64,000 bases of DNA. It comes from an uncultured Aquimarina sp. (GTDB taxonomy: Bacteria > Bacteroidota > Bacteroidia > Flavobacteriales > Flavobacteriaceae). Position 1 is the stretch's first letter, and each line of letters begins with the position of its first letter. The DNA lies in contig NZ_CANLYD010000004.1 in NCBI RefSeq assembly GCF_947495315.1, positions 186,001 through 250,000 of the forward strand. Reading direction: 5' to 3'. The notes beneath the pieces were generated by a model that did not search any database, was not told the DNA's origin, and was given only the letters and a program-made list of their open reading frames with translations. Position numbers and translations under genes: made by a program. Below are positions 1-8,480 of the stretch, one piece after another.

Positions 1-137
1 TTTATGTTATGAAAATTTTGATCTAGATCTCCTGCAATTTGCATTATCACTTAGAAGTCAAGATCAAGAAAATATAAGTCATGTTTAGTAAACAATTTAG
101 GTACTATAGTCAAAGTGTAATTTATAAAATAAAATAT

Positions 138-896
138 ATGAAAACGAAAACAGTTATAGCATCACTAATAGTAGGTTTATCAATTTTAGCTTCTTGTAAA
201 GAGAAAGTATCTGTAGAAATATCTAATCCAGAAAAAGAGGTTAAACCTCCTGAAACTATCATAAAAAGTGTATTGACAGCAGAAGAACAAGCTTTGATGT
301 CCCCAGAAGAGATTATCAATAGGCTTCAAAAAGGGAACGAGAACTTTGTGAATAACGACCTTACGCAACGGGATCATTCAGAGCAAAGACGTATATCAGC
401 TATTGGACAATACCCAAAAGCTATTGTTTTATCCTGTGTGGATAGTCGAGTTCCAGTAGAAGATGTTTTTGATCTGGGTATTGGCGATGTTTTTGTAGCA
501 CGAGTGGCTGGTAACATAGAAAATGAAGAAATTATAGGATCTATGGAATTTGCCACAGTAGTTGCGGGATCTAAAGTAGTTATCATATTAGGACATACGG
601 CTTGTGGAGCTGTAAAACATGCTATTGATAATACCGATGCCTTTTCATTAGGGCTGAATTCATTGCAAGGTCTATTAAATGAAATCAGACCAGTAGTAGA
701 GATGAAAGAAGGAGAGGTTCCTAGTTCTAAGGATGAAGATTTTACCAATCACGTGATTCATCAGAATGTGCAAAAGACGATCGCAGATATTCGTGAGAAA
801 TCTCCAAAGATGAAAGAAATGGAACAAAATAATACGCTAAAAATAATTGGTGCTGTTTATAATATGAAAACAGGAGAAGTAGAGTTTTTAGAATAA
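138..896 (+). CDS. beta-carbonic anhydrase, lipoprotein
   Basis: Predicted zinc enzyme interconverting CO2 and bicarbonate, anchored as a lipoprotein. The start at 138 is preferred over the in-frame ATG at 81 because it directly opens a lipoprotein signal (MKTKTVIASLIVGLSILASC, lipid Cys20). The beta-class zinc site is intact: C100 and D102-x-R104 in SCVDSR, and H153 and C156 in GHTACGAV. Family members are usually cytoplasmic, so the envelope location is the notable point, although such forms are common in flavobacteria. It stands alone, with nearly 600 bases of non-coding sequence after it. The family call is firm; the physiological role is not known. Confidence 0.92.
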   Translation: MKTKTVIASLIVGLSILASCKEKVSVEISNPEKEVKPPETIIKSVLTAEEQALMSPEEIINRLQKGNENFVNNDLTQRDHSEQRRISAIGQYPKAIVLSCVDSRVPVEDVFDLGIGDVFVARVAGNIENEEIIGSMEFATVVAGSKVVIILGHTACGAVKHAIDNTDAFSLGLNSLQGLLNEIRPVVEMKEGEVPSSKDEDFTNHVIHQNVQKTIADIREKSPKMKEMEQNNTLKIIGAVYNMKTGEVEFLE

Positions 897-1481
897 TTTC
901 GAACTCTATTAAAATATCAGATTTTCAAATTTAATAGATAATAAAATAATTCGATTTCAGAATTGATTTTATGTCTAATACTTATTAGTAGTTTTTTTTC
1001 GAAAGGGTACGATATGTATCCACTCTGAGTACATCAAACACAAAACCTACAACTTCATTGTGAGTTTTTGTTATTTAAAAAAGGGAATTTCACAGAGGTC
1101 AATACCTGTTAATTCTAGGGGGAATAAAACAAAAAAATCCTCAAAGGCACAGTTGTAAATTCCGGACTATACAGACTGACTTGCCATAATAATTTTTGTT
1201 TATCTATTGATTACAGTCATTCTCTGAGGATTATAATATAAAATAACTAATAAAGCCCATAAAATATGTGCTCAAAAGTTTTTAATTGTTTCCAATAAAA
1301 TTTTATACAAGGTATGAAATTTATGAATCCATGAGACTATTTTGAGGGATTAGCTCTGTTTTTTGTGAAACGTTTGAAGCCTTCGTTTTAAAACTAAACA
1401 AAAATTAGCAAAACACTACCATTAGCAATGCAGGACCCCGTTGTATATTTGAGATTAGATGGTAAGCTAAATGACCTTATA
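897..1481. other. Long intergenic region, no gene seen
   Basis: No convincing ORF on either strand. A complementary pair AATCCTCA (1136-1143) and TGAGGATT (1225-1232) could close a structure of about 100 nt, but nothing else supports an RNA gene. No promoter or known repeat was recognised. Confidence 0.5.
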
Positions 1482-1913
1482 TTAAATAGAATCCACATGC
1501 GGAAATCGTTGGTCATACTCAGTTTTTAATCGTATCAATTTCTTAAAAAAAGGAGCATTTTCTTGGTGCATACGATTATTTCTAAAATGAACAAACCGAC
1601 CTTGTGCATGGATACTAATACCGTTTGTTTTGTAAAGATAAAACTGATAGTAGGGAACAACCCAGGTGAAGTTTTGCAACCCTTTATTGATAGCTATTAA
1701 AATTCCGCCAGGTCTTAATTCAATACTACCATAATTTACATCTGAAATAGTATTTAAAATTTTTTTCAGATTAGGACTTACATTTTCTATGATCATACGT
1801 TTAGAACCGATACCATGTAGCCTAATTGAACTGATCAGTGAAAAAGGTTTTCCAACCAGATCATTGATCAGTTCTTTGTTTTTTTTGTTTGAATATGTGG
1901 TATCTAATATCAT
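1482..1913 (-). CDS. Hypothetical protein, 143 aa
   Basis: I do not recognise the family. It is a soluble mixed alpha/beta protein without signal peptide or membrane segment, rich in aromatic residues in the second half (WVVPYYQFYLYK). The gene starts 34 bases after the stop of the small gene starting at 2169 on the same strand, so the two are probably co-transcribed. Codon use and length look like a real gene. Confidence 0.6.
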   Translation of the reverse strand: MILDTTYSNKKNKELINDLVGKPFSLISSIRLHGIGSKRMIIENVSPNLKKILNTISDVNYGSIELRPGGILIAINKGLQNFTWVVPYYQFYLYKTNGISIHAQGRFVHFRNNRMHQENAPFFKKLIRLKTEYDQRFPHVDSI

Positions 1914-1947
1914 AATTAAGAATTCTCGATGTATAAGTAGTAGTAAA

Positions 1948-2169
1948 CTATACTATTGGTGCTCCTTTAAGACGTTTTTCTATTTTTCTTTTCTTAGCAG
2001 TAAGCCGTTTCATCATATCCATAAGTTTAGACTCTTTTTTCTTTTTATAGATTTCATTTATAGCTAGAACAAGTGATTTCGCTTCTCTAGAAGCAGCTAC
2101 ACGATCACTGGTAGTCATATTACTCATCTTTCTATTTTCAAACTCTAAAGCTTTTTCAATAAGTTCCAT
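1948..2169 (-). CDS. Small basic helical protein, 73 aa
   Basis: The frame is open from 2229, but the start at 2169 (MELIEKALEF) is preferred: AGAAG lies just upstream and the protein then begins with its charged helix. The sequence is strongly helical and basic, with a Lys/Arg-rich C-terminal half (KKKKESKLMDMMKRLTAKKR). Function unknown. It is the first gene of a probable two-gene unit with the hypothetical gene that follows. Nucleic acid binding is only a guess from its charge. Confidence 0.55.
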   Translation of the reverse strand: MELIEKALEFENRKMSNMTTSDRVAASREAKSLVLAINEIYKKKKESKLMDMMKRLTAKKRKIEKRLKGAPIV

Positions 2170-2470
2170 ATCTTCTAATTTTATATAAAGATATGGAATG
2201 TTTAATATTATTTTTAAATGTTTAAACAAAATTAACTATTGTAGCATGTCGTGATATCAGAGTGGAAGTGATATTTACTAGAATAAGATACTAATAAACC
2301 GATGAGTTGAGCTATCTCATTTTCCTTAGACTCCCAATTACTATAAAAAGGGGTATTCACCTCTTTTATCATATTGCTGTTTTTTAGATATTTATAATAC
2401 CAATCCAATAACAAATTTGACTATTGCAGAGGACAACTATTAAGTGATGTATTGATAAATCTCTTATGTT

Positions 2471-2815
2471 ATGATGAATGAAAAAGAACTATTTGTATTC
2501 GGAAATCTGGAAAAGAAATCAAATGCTATTACTACATTTGTTATTATTCAGAGTTTATTACTCGCGGATAGATTCTCCGAAAGAGCATTTAGATTAGCTG
2601 TAAAAGAATATGAATCTCTCTGGAATATTATTTTGTATGGCCACGGAATTCTTATCCTATTTTCAGTACTATTTTTAATTCTGATTAATAAAAAGAACAG
2701 TAAAAATATAGGAGATCTAAAAAAAGAAATTTTCTTAACTCAATCTACTGTTGTAAAGATTTATTTGACCATTTTTTTCGGGATTATTCCTATTTGTGTT
2801 CTCTTAAGTCCATAG
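2471..2815 (+). CDS. Small membrane protein, two predicted segments
   Basis: 114 residues with hydrophobic segments at about 55-72 and 94-111 separated by a short charged loop containing NKKNSKNIGDLKKEI. There are two adjacent start codons (2471, 2474). No family recognised. It stands alone on the plus strand and is flanked by AT-rich non-coding DNA. In this neighbourhood a toxin or immunity role is possible, but nothing in the sequence shows it. Confidence 0.5.
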   Translation: MMNEKELFVFGNLEKKSNAITTFVIIQSLLLADRFSERAFRLAVKEYESLWNIILYGHGILILFSVLFLILINKKNSKNIGDLKKEIFLTQSTVVKIYLTIFFGIIPICVLLSP

Positions 2816-3047
2816 TATGGTTACTTATATAGACTATATGATCATGTTTTTTAAGCTCGTATCTAGTAAATTATCATTCTATTATTACAAAAAAACTAAG
2901 GGTCATTCTTTAATAAAATACTATTACTAATAACGTAACGTTTTGAAGTTGCAAACTTCGAAGAGCAGGAAGAATAAAATTTCCCTTAATTTTTTACGTT
3001 CTGTAAAATTGATAGTATCTTTTAACCATTGAACTCAAATACAATAT

Positions 3048-3743
3048 ATGGGCTTAGAAAATGCTGCCATTACATTAGGGCAAAACAGAACAATTATGAA
3101 AAGTTATTGGAATTTTCATAAAAGGCAACAAAATTGGTTTTTCTCACCAAACCCTAAGTTGGCAGGAGCTACAAGAAGACCTAATTCTTTCAATAGCTGG
3201 AGTCATTGGAATTCTTTATCTAGTTCTCAAAAAAGTACAATTGCTTCCTTGGCAGGATTTCATTATACTGCAAGCAATGTTAAAAAAAATAAAGATCATC
3301 TAGATAGGTTAAAAAAGGCATATCATAATTGGGAGCATACACTATTTAGTGTTTTCTGGAGTAATGCAGGTTCTCATAAAATTTGGCTATGTAATGTTTT
3401 TGTTGGGGATTCCATATACTTATACAATAAAAAAAGCTTTACTTCAGCTAACAGACATTATTATGATCCACGACAAATATTAAGTGGTCAAACATCTTTA
3501 AAAAAGAGAGAAAGCTATAAAGAAGTCTCTCCTGGAGATATTGTAGTAATCGGTACAGGTCATGTAGAAATTATAACAAGCATTGCTACTCATATGTTTG
3601 CGGATGATGGTTTTTGTTCCATTGGTGCTGGAAGAGGGAGCGATAGCGAAGGCTCTGGTAATGGACAAGTAAAATGTGATGGTGTATTTTCAAGTTCGGT
3701 TAGAGAGTTAGATAATGATAATAACACTTATTACTATTTATAA
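3048..3743 (+). CDS. CHAP/NlpC-like cysteine amidase, candidate effector
   Basis: 231 residues. The C-terminal half has the layout of papain-like peptidoglycan amidases: a Cys at the head of a helix (WLCNVFVGDSIYLY, C115), then PGDIVVIGTGHVEII, which supplies the catalytic His (H172) on a strand. Glycine-rich loops follow. There is no signal peptide. The N-terminal 100 residues are rich in Trp, Asn and Ser and not recognised. The stop codon overlaps the start of a four-segment membrane protein (TAATG), the arrangement of a toxin with its immunity gene. Alternatives are a housekeeping endopeptidase or a detached toxin domain. The fold call is from motif order only. Confidence 0.6.
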   Translation: MGLENAAITLGQNRTIMKSYWNFHKRQQNWFFSPNPKLAGATRRPNSFNSWSHWNSLSSSQKSTIASLAGFHYTASNVKKNKDHLDRLKKAYHNWEHTLFSVFWSNAGSHKIWLCNVFVGDSIYLYNKKSFTSANRHYYDPRQILSGQTSLKKRESYKEVSPGDIVVIGTGHVEIITSIATHMFADDGFCSIGAGRGSDSEGSGNGQVKCDGVFSSSVRELDNDNNTYYYL

Positions 3744-4186
3744 TGAATAATAAAGTCAAGTTCCATTTGATCGCAGGTATTATTAATTTCTTAGTATTTT
3801 TTTTAGCTAATTATGTGAACTATATCATTGGCGATTTATGGGATGAAAAATTCGGAATTAGGGCCAGTTATCCGTTAACATTGATTCAAAGTTTATACGG
3901 ATACATATTTTTTTGGCTGTTTACATTTACCATATATTTTTTTAAAACCCCCAAAAGACATTTTTTCGTTTTCTTATTACTAAGTGTATTTATTGTATTG
4001 CTTTACGAGAATTATTTGATTTTTATAGATTTTGAACTCTACGATAGAGGAACAACATTTGTTTTAGACAGCCTAAAATTGGCTTTCTACGATACCTTCC
4101 TTTTTATAGTAATTGCTTCCTTTGGAATACATTTCATCCAATTGGTTATAGGAAAGAAGTTCTTGCCAAACCTTTATAAAAAGTAA
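3743..4186 (+). CDS. Four-segment membrane protein, candidate immunity protein
   Basis: 147 residues with four predicted membrane segments (about 7-27, 44-66, 74-92 and 112-132). The ATG overlaps the TAA stop of the amidase gene by one base, so translation is probably coupled. No family recognised. From the coupling and the surrounding immunity-type genes I infer that it protects against the amidase, but most amidase immunity proteins are periplasmic, so this is a hypothesis. Confidence 0.55.
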   Translation: MNNKVKFHLIAGIINFLVFFLANYVNYIIGDLWDEKFGIRASYPLTLIQSLYGYIFFWLFTFTIYFFKTPKRHFFVFLLLSVFIVLLYENYLIFIDFELYDRGTTFVLDSLKLAFYDTFLFIVIASFGIHFIQLVIGKKFLPNLYKK

Positions 4187-4314
4187 ATAAAAATATCCGC
4201 CAACACATAATAACAACAGTTTTATTGCACCTAATATTTATTTCTTTAATTAAAATAGTATTATTAATCGCTTGGCAATTCGAAGTTACAAACTCAGAGG
4301 AGTAGGTTATATAT

Positions 4315-4506
4315 TTACTCTACAATTTCCATTGTCCAATTAGAACTTGATATGTTGAATCCTGTAGACTGGATTCCATATTTTCTATTAACCGCTTGGC
4401 TAATATCATTCGAAGAAGGTTCTGGTCTTTCTGTAACTATTTCAACAGTCATTCCTTTTAATGCCTTTCCTGAACTTCTAACACAGGTTAATTTCCATAA
4501 TCTCAT
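4315..4506 (-). CDS. Small protein of cassette island, 63 aa
   Basis: Short soluble protein beginning MRLWKLTC and ending NWTMEIVE. The gene starting at 9094 ends with the same EIVE tail and shares flanking bases at its stop, so the two are likely distant relatives. The repeated leader lies immediately upstream (4509-4530). An ATG inside the leader at 4511 is out of frame, so translation probably begins at 4506. Family unknown. Confidence 0.55.
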   Translation of the reverse strand: MRLWKLTCVRSSGKALKGMTVEIVTERPEPSSNDISQAVNRKYGIQSTGFNISSSNWTMEIVE

Positions 4507-4581
4507 AGCATCGGTTTATTGAACTTTAATATTTAATGTAAAATGAGTTTTAATTCATTCTTGTATAGCTTAAGTTTGGTT

Positions 4582-4995
4582 TTAAATCCAGAATTGCCAC
4601 CATTTCTTATTCTCTTTTCTTTCCAATTCTCTATTTTCCTCTTGATGTAACACATCGTGTGTGTTTTTAATTTGAATTAAATATTCAGACCATGAATCAG
4701 CTTCTATATTCATATGCTTATCAGAACCTTCCAAATCAAAAATGTAAACTTTTTCTTCTCCGTTAAGTTTAATGAAATAGTAATACTCACCTCCATCTGA
4801 ACCAATAGAAAAGCTTTTGTCCTCTGGAGTAAATACACCATTTAAATCGATTATACGTTTTGCATTGTTACACAATGAGAATTCTGCTCCCCAGGAATCT
4901 TTCGAAAAAGGGTAACTAAGCATCGTTGAAATGTAAAACTCCGGTAGTTTTATTCCAAGTTGCTCCTCTATGAGTTTAATATCTTTAGATTCCAT
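4582..4995 (-). CDS. SUKH (SMI1/KNR4) family protein, probable immunity protein
   Basis: 137 residues with the SUKH layout: an N-terminal helix with LGIKLPEFY (about 13-21), a central GGEYYYFIKLNGEEKVYIFDLEG strand pair (written here only as a landmark at about 69-90), and a C-terminal helix with SWSEYLIQI. SUKH proteins commonly neutralise secreted polymorphic toxins by binding them. No toxin lies next to it, so it would be an orphan immunity gene. A leader copy (5000-5020) ends five bases before the start. A Lys/Trp-rich tail (KKWWQFWI) closes the protein. Confidence 0.68.
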   Translation of the reverse strand: MESKDIKLIEEQLGIKLPEFYISTMLSYPFSKDSWGAEFSLCNNAKRIIDLNGVFTPEDKSFSIGSDGGEYYYFIKLNGEEKVYIFDLEGSDKHMNIEADSWSEYLIQIKNTHDVLHQEENRELERKENKKWWQFWI

Positions 4996-5026
4996 TGTAA
5001 TCGCTTTATTGAACTTTTATTTAATC

Positions 5027-5335
5027 TTATTTTGAAACAAGAATAGACAAAATTGCTATTGCCGTTGCTATAATAGCTAAAATGAAATTTAAGGTATTTT
5101 GCGCAATGATCCATCTCCCATCATTATATAACACACGATTTATACCCCAACCCATTAAAATTAAACCACTAAATATTAGATAGGCATTTAATAATTCTTC
5201 TGGTTTTAAATCAGAAACTTTAAAATCAGCTATTGATATATATACTGTTGCAATAATAAATAAAAAGCCTATCACCAAGGCAAAAACTCCAGAGCCAAGA
5301 GGCCTACCTCCCTTTTTATTTGGTTGATTTGTCAT
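5027..5335 (-). CDS. Small membrane protein, three predicted segments
   Basis: 102 residues. A basic, glycine-rich N-terminus (NKKGGRPLGSG) is followed by segments at about 16-34, 46-63 and 80-100. Family unknown. The stop codon lies just before the leader copy at 5000-5020 that serves the SUKH gene, and a second copy (5357-5377) lies upstream, separated from the start by an A-rich stretch. The position between two copies marks it as one unit of the cassette-like island. Confidence 0.55.
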   Translation of the reverse strand: MTNQPNKKGGRPLGSGVFALVIGFLFIIATVYISIADFKVSDLKPEELLNAYLIFSGLILMGWGINRVLYNDGRWIIAQNTLNFILAIIATAIAILSILVSK

Positions 5336-5365
5336 TGATTTTTTTTTTAATATTCTATCGGTTTA

Positions 5366-5563
5366 TTAAACTTTTATTTTATGATATTTTCTTGCGATTT
5401 CTACAATATAAGCTAGAATGATATAAATTATAAAGCTCTTAATATTTGGTTCATTCCAAGCTATAAGTTTTGAAATAATATAGTCTATTAGAATACATGA
5501 AAATGCAGCAATTATCGTATTTAAAATAATACTTTTATTTATGAACCACTTCACGTTTTTCAT
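5366..5563 (-). CDS. Small membrane protein, two predicted segments
   Basis: 65 residues with segments at about 10-31 and 43-59 and a basic tail (RKYHKIKV). Its start codon is the final ATG of a leader copy (5561-5582). Its last codons and TAA stop lie inside the next leader copy (5357-5377), so the gene is bounded on both sides by the repeat. Family unknown. Confidence 0.55.
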   Translation of the reverse strand: MKNVKWFINKSIILNTIIAAFSCILIDYIISKLIAWNEPNIKSFIIYIILAYIVEIARKYHKIKV

Positions 5564-5577
5564 CGTTTTATTGAACT

Positions 5578-5712
5578 TTAATTCTTATTATAATCAACAA
5601 TATTTACGTGTCCGCAATTGTTGCATTCAATAGTAGGACCTTCTTCTATAGTATAAAAAACAATTTCCCCACAGTTTTTACATTTCATATCTCTCATAAT
5701 CTTAACTTTCAT
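5578..5712 (-). CDS. Zinc-ribbon miniprotein, 44 aa
   Basis: A short ORF with two CxxC knuckles, CKNCGE and CNNCGH, spaced as in a rubredoxin-like zinc ribbon. ATG at 5712 and an in-frame ATG at 5697 are both possible. The TAA stop falls inside the leader repeat of the downstream gene (AATTAAAGTTCAATAAAACG), the same junction seen at other genes here. The next gene upstream ends ten bases away. Probably a metal-binding or nucleic-acid-binding miniprotein; the role is unknown. Confidence 0.6.
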   Translation of the reverse strand: MKVKIMRDMKCKNCGEIVFYTIEEGPTIECNNCGHVNIVDYNKN

Positions 5713-5721
5713 TTGGTATTT

Positions 5722-6279
5722 TTAATTCAAATGACCATCTAAAATTTCTATTTTTTCGGCTAACTTTATATATTTTTCCCTAGCGTTATCTAATGGAAAA
5801 TCTAAACCGTGGTGATCAATTTCATGCAACATGCTGTTTAATAGGAAGTTACATGAGTCAACACGCTTTTCTAAATTCTTATCTCTTTCTATTTTCTTTC
5901 TTTTTACTATTCTCAGAGCAGATAATAAATAAAGTACAAGAGCAATTAAAACACAACTTGGAATAATAATTAATGTAGCCGCAATCGCTATAAAAAAATT
6001 AGTAGCGCGATTGTCGAATATCTCGCCAGGATCATTATGATAGGCTTCATGACAATGATTTGGCCCATCTACAGGATAAAATGTTATATCAATGATTTGC
6101 ATAAACCAATACCAATACCAAGGTACTGTTTCACGGTTGTATATATAATAGTTATAATATCCAACTCTTGCTGATATAGTATTATCAGGATTTCCACCCG
6201 CTATAGCATTTCCCAACTGGTCAATAGCAACAAACAGATTAGATATGTATTTCCATATTTTCGAATTCTTAGTAATCAT
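5722..6279 (-). CDS. Membrane protein with GGNPDNTISAR and HC motifs, phage-associated-like
   Basis: 185 residues. The N-terminal half carries GGNPDNTISARVGYYN and DGPNHCHEAYHND. The combination resembles small proteins often found near lysis or tail genes of phages (pattern GG-PDET-SAR followed by DHC), which is a memory-based comparison. Here it is followed by a membrane segment at about 97-122 and a charged cytoplasmic helical tail. No leader copy precedes the start, unlike its neighbours, so it may have been acquired separately. Function unknown. Confidence 0.5.
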   Translation of the reverse strand: MITKNSKIWKYISNLFVAIDQLGNAIAGGNPDNTISARVGYYNYYIYNRETVPWYWYWFMQIIDITFYPVDGPNHCHEAYHNDPGEIFDNRATNFFIAIAATLIIIPSCVLIALVLYLLSALRIVKRKKIERDKNLEKRVDSCNFLLNSMLHEIDHHGLDFPLDNAREKYIKLAEKIEILDGHLN

Positions 6280-6412
6280 AAAATTTAGTTTTCCCGTTAC
6301 CCATTAAGTTTTTATAAAGTGGGATAATTTTCATTTTCTAACTCGTATAAATAAAATTCCTAGTCGCTTTTTAAAAATTTCATCTGTATAGTAGAATCCC
6401 ATTTGAAAATAA

Positions 6413-6446
6413 AAACCCCATATCCAAACTCTCTGGATACGGGGTT
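6413..6446 (-). terminator. Strong hairpin terminator
   Basis: Twelve-pair stem with one G-T pair, ACCCCATATCCA (6415-6426) with TGGATACGGGGT (6434-6445). A T-rich run follows in the minus direction (GGGGTTTTTATTTT), and T6 follows on the plus side. It would end leftward transcription from the gene starting at 6753. Confidence 0.75.
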
Positions 6447-6534
6447 CTATAATTTTTTACGTTACTTTAAAAATACGAAAAAATATTCTATGTTTTGATT
6501 ATTAGTTATTTATTTCTTATCGTTTATTTGAACT

Positions 6535-6753
6535 TTAGTTTATGTTGGAGGTGGTTTGGTTATATTTTTTGAGTAGAATAACACCAAATACTATGAGCGT
6601 CAGACAAATGATAACAGTTATAAAATTGTGAACAATAGGTAGAATATTAAAGTCAATACATTCTGCGTGACCTTGTTCCTTTCCGCTAAAAAAAGCAAAG
6701 CATACGGATCCTAGAATAGATATATAAGCTAAATATTTTTTCAAATATGCCAT
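6535..6753 (-). CDS. Small membrane protein, two predicted segments
   Basis: 72 residues with segments at about 9-25 and 43-61. The start codon is the last three bases of a leader copy (6751-6772). The stop (AAC TAA AG) lies inside another copy (6519-6539) that has no gene behind it, only the terminator at 6413. Family unknown. Confidence 0.55.
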   Translation of the reverse strand: MAYLKKYLAYISILGSVCFAFFSGKEQGHAECIDFNILPIVHNFITVIICLTLIVFGVILLKKYNQTTSNIN

Positions 6754-6760
6754 CGGTTTA

Positions 6761-7213
6761 TTAAACTTTAGTTTTATAATTCTTTTCTTTTAAAATAGAC
6801 AAAATAATATTTATTATAAAAATAATTTGTCCCGTAATTATTGCTAAAATAGACAACCATATAGATGTATCAGGAATATTAGTGATTATATAATATCTTT
6901 TGCCGAAAAAGTAATCCAATAAAAATTCTTGGATACTATTTGTCAAAACAATCCCAACAGTAAAAATTAGATGTAACGCATTTAATAAAATTAAAGTTTT
7001 AAAATTAAAATTTTCCAAGATCCAATATATAAAACCAGTAAGTCCAAAAAACAAGCTTATTAAAACTAGTAATTGCTGCTGCGAAAAAACAAAATAAGTA
7101 TCATGAATATTTATATCTAATGTTTGATTATCCTGATAAAAAGATTGAAACAATAATAGAGGAATAATGCCCCAGAAAATTAAATGTGGCTTTTTAAGTA
7201 GTTTTAGAAGCAT
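6761..7213 (-). CDS. Membrane protein, four predicted segments, 150 aa
   Basis: The frame is open from 7249, but the start at 7213 (MLLKLLKKPH) is chosen because its ATG is the end of a leader copy (7211-7232), as in neighbouring genes. Four hydrophobic segments are predicted. A conserved-looking NIHDTYFVFS lies after the first segment and resembles the NIHDTYF pattern of small flavobacterial membrane proteins. The last codons (AAAGTTTAA) are part of the next leader copy. Function unknown. Confidence 0.6.
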   Translation of the reverse strand: MLLKLLKKPHLIFWGIIPLLLFQSFYQDNQTLDINIHDTYFVFSQQQLLVLISLFFGLTGFIYWILENFNFKTLILLNALHLIFTVGIVLTNSIQEFLLDYFFGKRYYIITNIPDTSIWLSILAIITGQIIFIINIILSILKEKNYKTKV

Positions 7214-7345
7214 CGATTTATTGAACTTTATTTTATACAACCAAATCAAAAGATTTAGGGGACTTAGTTTGAAGCTCTAAACTTTGGGTTGAGAACCAAA
7301 ACTCCAACTAACTCATAGTTTAGTTATTGGGCACAGTTTTTATTT

Positions 7346-7780
7346 TTAGAATATCGTCCATGGATCAAATCCTGCAGCTTCAATCGCTGGTGCTAATTCT
7401 TCTGCGATAAATTCTTTTTCTTCAGTATCCAATTCGTCCCATGGAAGTTCATCCACAATATTTGAAACTTGTTTAAGCTTAGTTTCTGAAGATTCATTTG
7501 AATTATAAATCTTTTCAAGTTTTTTAAGAAAGTCATTCGTAGCTTTTCTGAGAATCAAAATTACTGATTGTTCAGACGGATTTAGTCCACGAGCTTCCCA
7601 ATTCTTTGGGTTTTCGTATATGTCTGAAGTTCTTATTTTTTTTATAATACTTTCAAAATTGCTGTCAGTCATATTAGTCTTTAAAGTTTTATTGGTCAGT
7701 TTGTCTTTTTCTACATTTTGTCCATTACAAGAGGTCAAAAAAAGTGTTATTAGAATTATGTAAAAGATTGATTTTGTCAT
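7346..7780 (-). CDS. Lipoprotein, DUF4844-like
   Basis: 144 residues with a lipoprotein signal (ITLFLTSC, lipid Cys18). The C-terminal region LPWDELDTEEKEFIAEELAP and GFDPW resembles DUF4844, a domain of unknown function; this is from memory of the pattern. The start codon ends a leader copy (7778-7799). An envelope lipoprotein in an immunity-type island could guard against a toxin acting in the periplasm, which is inference. Confidence 0.6.
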   Translation of the reverse strand: MTKSIFYIILITLFLTSCNGQNVEKDKLTNKTLKTNMTDSNFESIIKKIRTSDIYENPKNWEARGLNPSEQSVILILRKATNDFLKKLEKIYNSNESSETKLKQVSNIVDELPWDELDTEEKEFIAEELAPAIEAAGFDPWTIF

Positions 7781-7895
7781 CGGTTTATTGAACTTTACTA
7801 ACGTTTAAGGCGAACTTCACTTAAGTTTTTAAACTTTGGGTTAAGCACTAAAACCCGTATTAATTATAGTCATCGTTATTAGCCATAGACTTTTT

Positions 7896-8213
7896 CTAAT
7901 TATCCTTTTTAAATTCATCATATATTTTAAAAAATTCATCTACAGCTTTTACTTCATCATTTCCACATTCTTCAAGAATTATATTTTTCCATCCAGCAGT
8001 TGATTCAGTCCAACCATAATAATTAGCAACCCAATCGTGTAAACCTTCAAATAAATTCTCCTCTTTTAAATCGTAAGCATCGAATGAGTAATAAATTCCA
8101 TCTAAGAACCCTTTTAGTGTCGATATTTTTTTCTCTCCCAAGTACATTCCAATCCGAGAACGAAAATTGTCAGACTCTAACAATGCTTTTAGTTTAGGTA
8201 TTTCATTATTCAT
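7896..8213 (-). CDS. Putative immunity protein, 105 aa
   Basis: Soluble acidic protein with YYGWTESTAGWKNIILEE near residue 65 and helices before and after. This is a pattern I associate with small immunity-type proteins beside polymorphic toxins, but I cannot name the family. Its start overlaps the end of the DUF7660-like gene by eight bases, so the two are translationally coupled and share one leader copy. Confidence 0.55.
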   Translation of the reverse strand: MNNEIPKLKALLESDNFRSRIGMYLGEKKISTLKGFLDGIYYSFDAYDLKEENLFEGLHDWVANYYGWTESTAGWKNIILEECGNDEVKAVDEFFKIYDEFKKDN

Positions 8214-8430
8214 ATATAGAAGCTCCTTTTAAAATGTCAGCAAAAACTTTCCAACTAGCATTTTCTGAATTAACATTTTGATCTGTGTTATCGTAGTAAT
8301 TTTGAATATCCTCTGTATATCTACCCAGAGCTTCAATAAAACTATGAGTGTCTTTATTTTCCCAATTCGCACTATCCCCTCTCAATTCTTGTACAAACTG
8401 AATGAAATCCTTTTTGGTATTAACTATCAT
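8206..8430 (-). CDS. DUF7660-like small protein, probable immunity protein
   Basis: 74 residues following the pattern of DUF7660: FVQELRGDSANWEN, a central IEALGRYTEDIQNYYDN, and a C-terminal WKVFADILKGASIYE. Proteins of this type are short, acidic and often sit in toxin-immunity loci. A leader copy (8437-8458) ends a few bases before the start. It overlaps the next gene by eight bases. Confidence 0.6.
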   Translation of the reverse strand: MIVNTKKDFIQFVQELRGDSANWENKDTHSFIEALGRYTEDIQNYYDNTDQNVNSENASWKVFADILKGASIYE

Positions 8431-8480
8431 TATCTAATCGTTTTATTGAACTTTCAATTTAGGAAGAAGTATTAATATAT

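Noticed and set aside
1136..1232. Structured RNA closed by AATCCTCA/TGAGGATT
   Set aside because: Only an eight-base pairing with a long loop. No inner stems or promoter could be identified.
2232..2414. 60-residue minus-strand ORF
   Set aside because: No start context, no recognisable pattern, and it lies in the gap before the small helical gene. It may be a decayed remnant, but I cannot support it as a gene.
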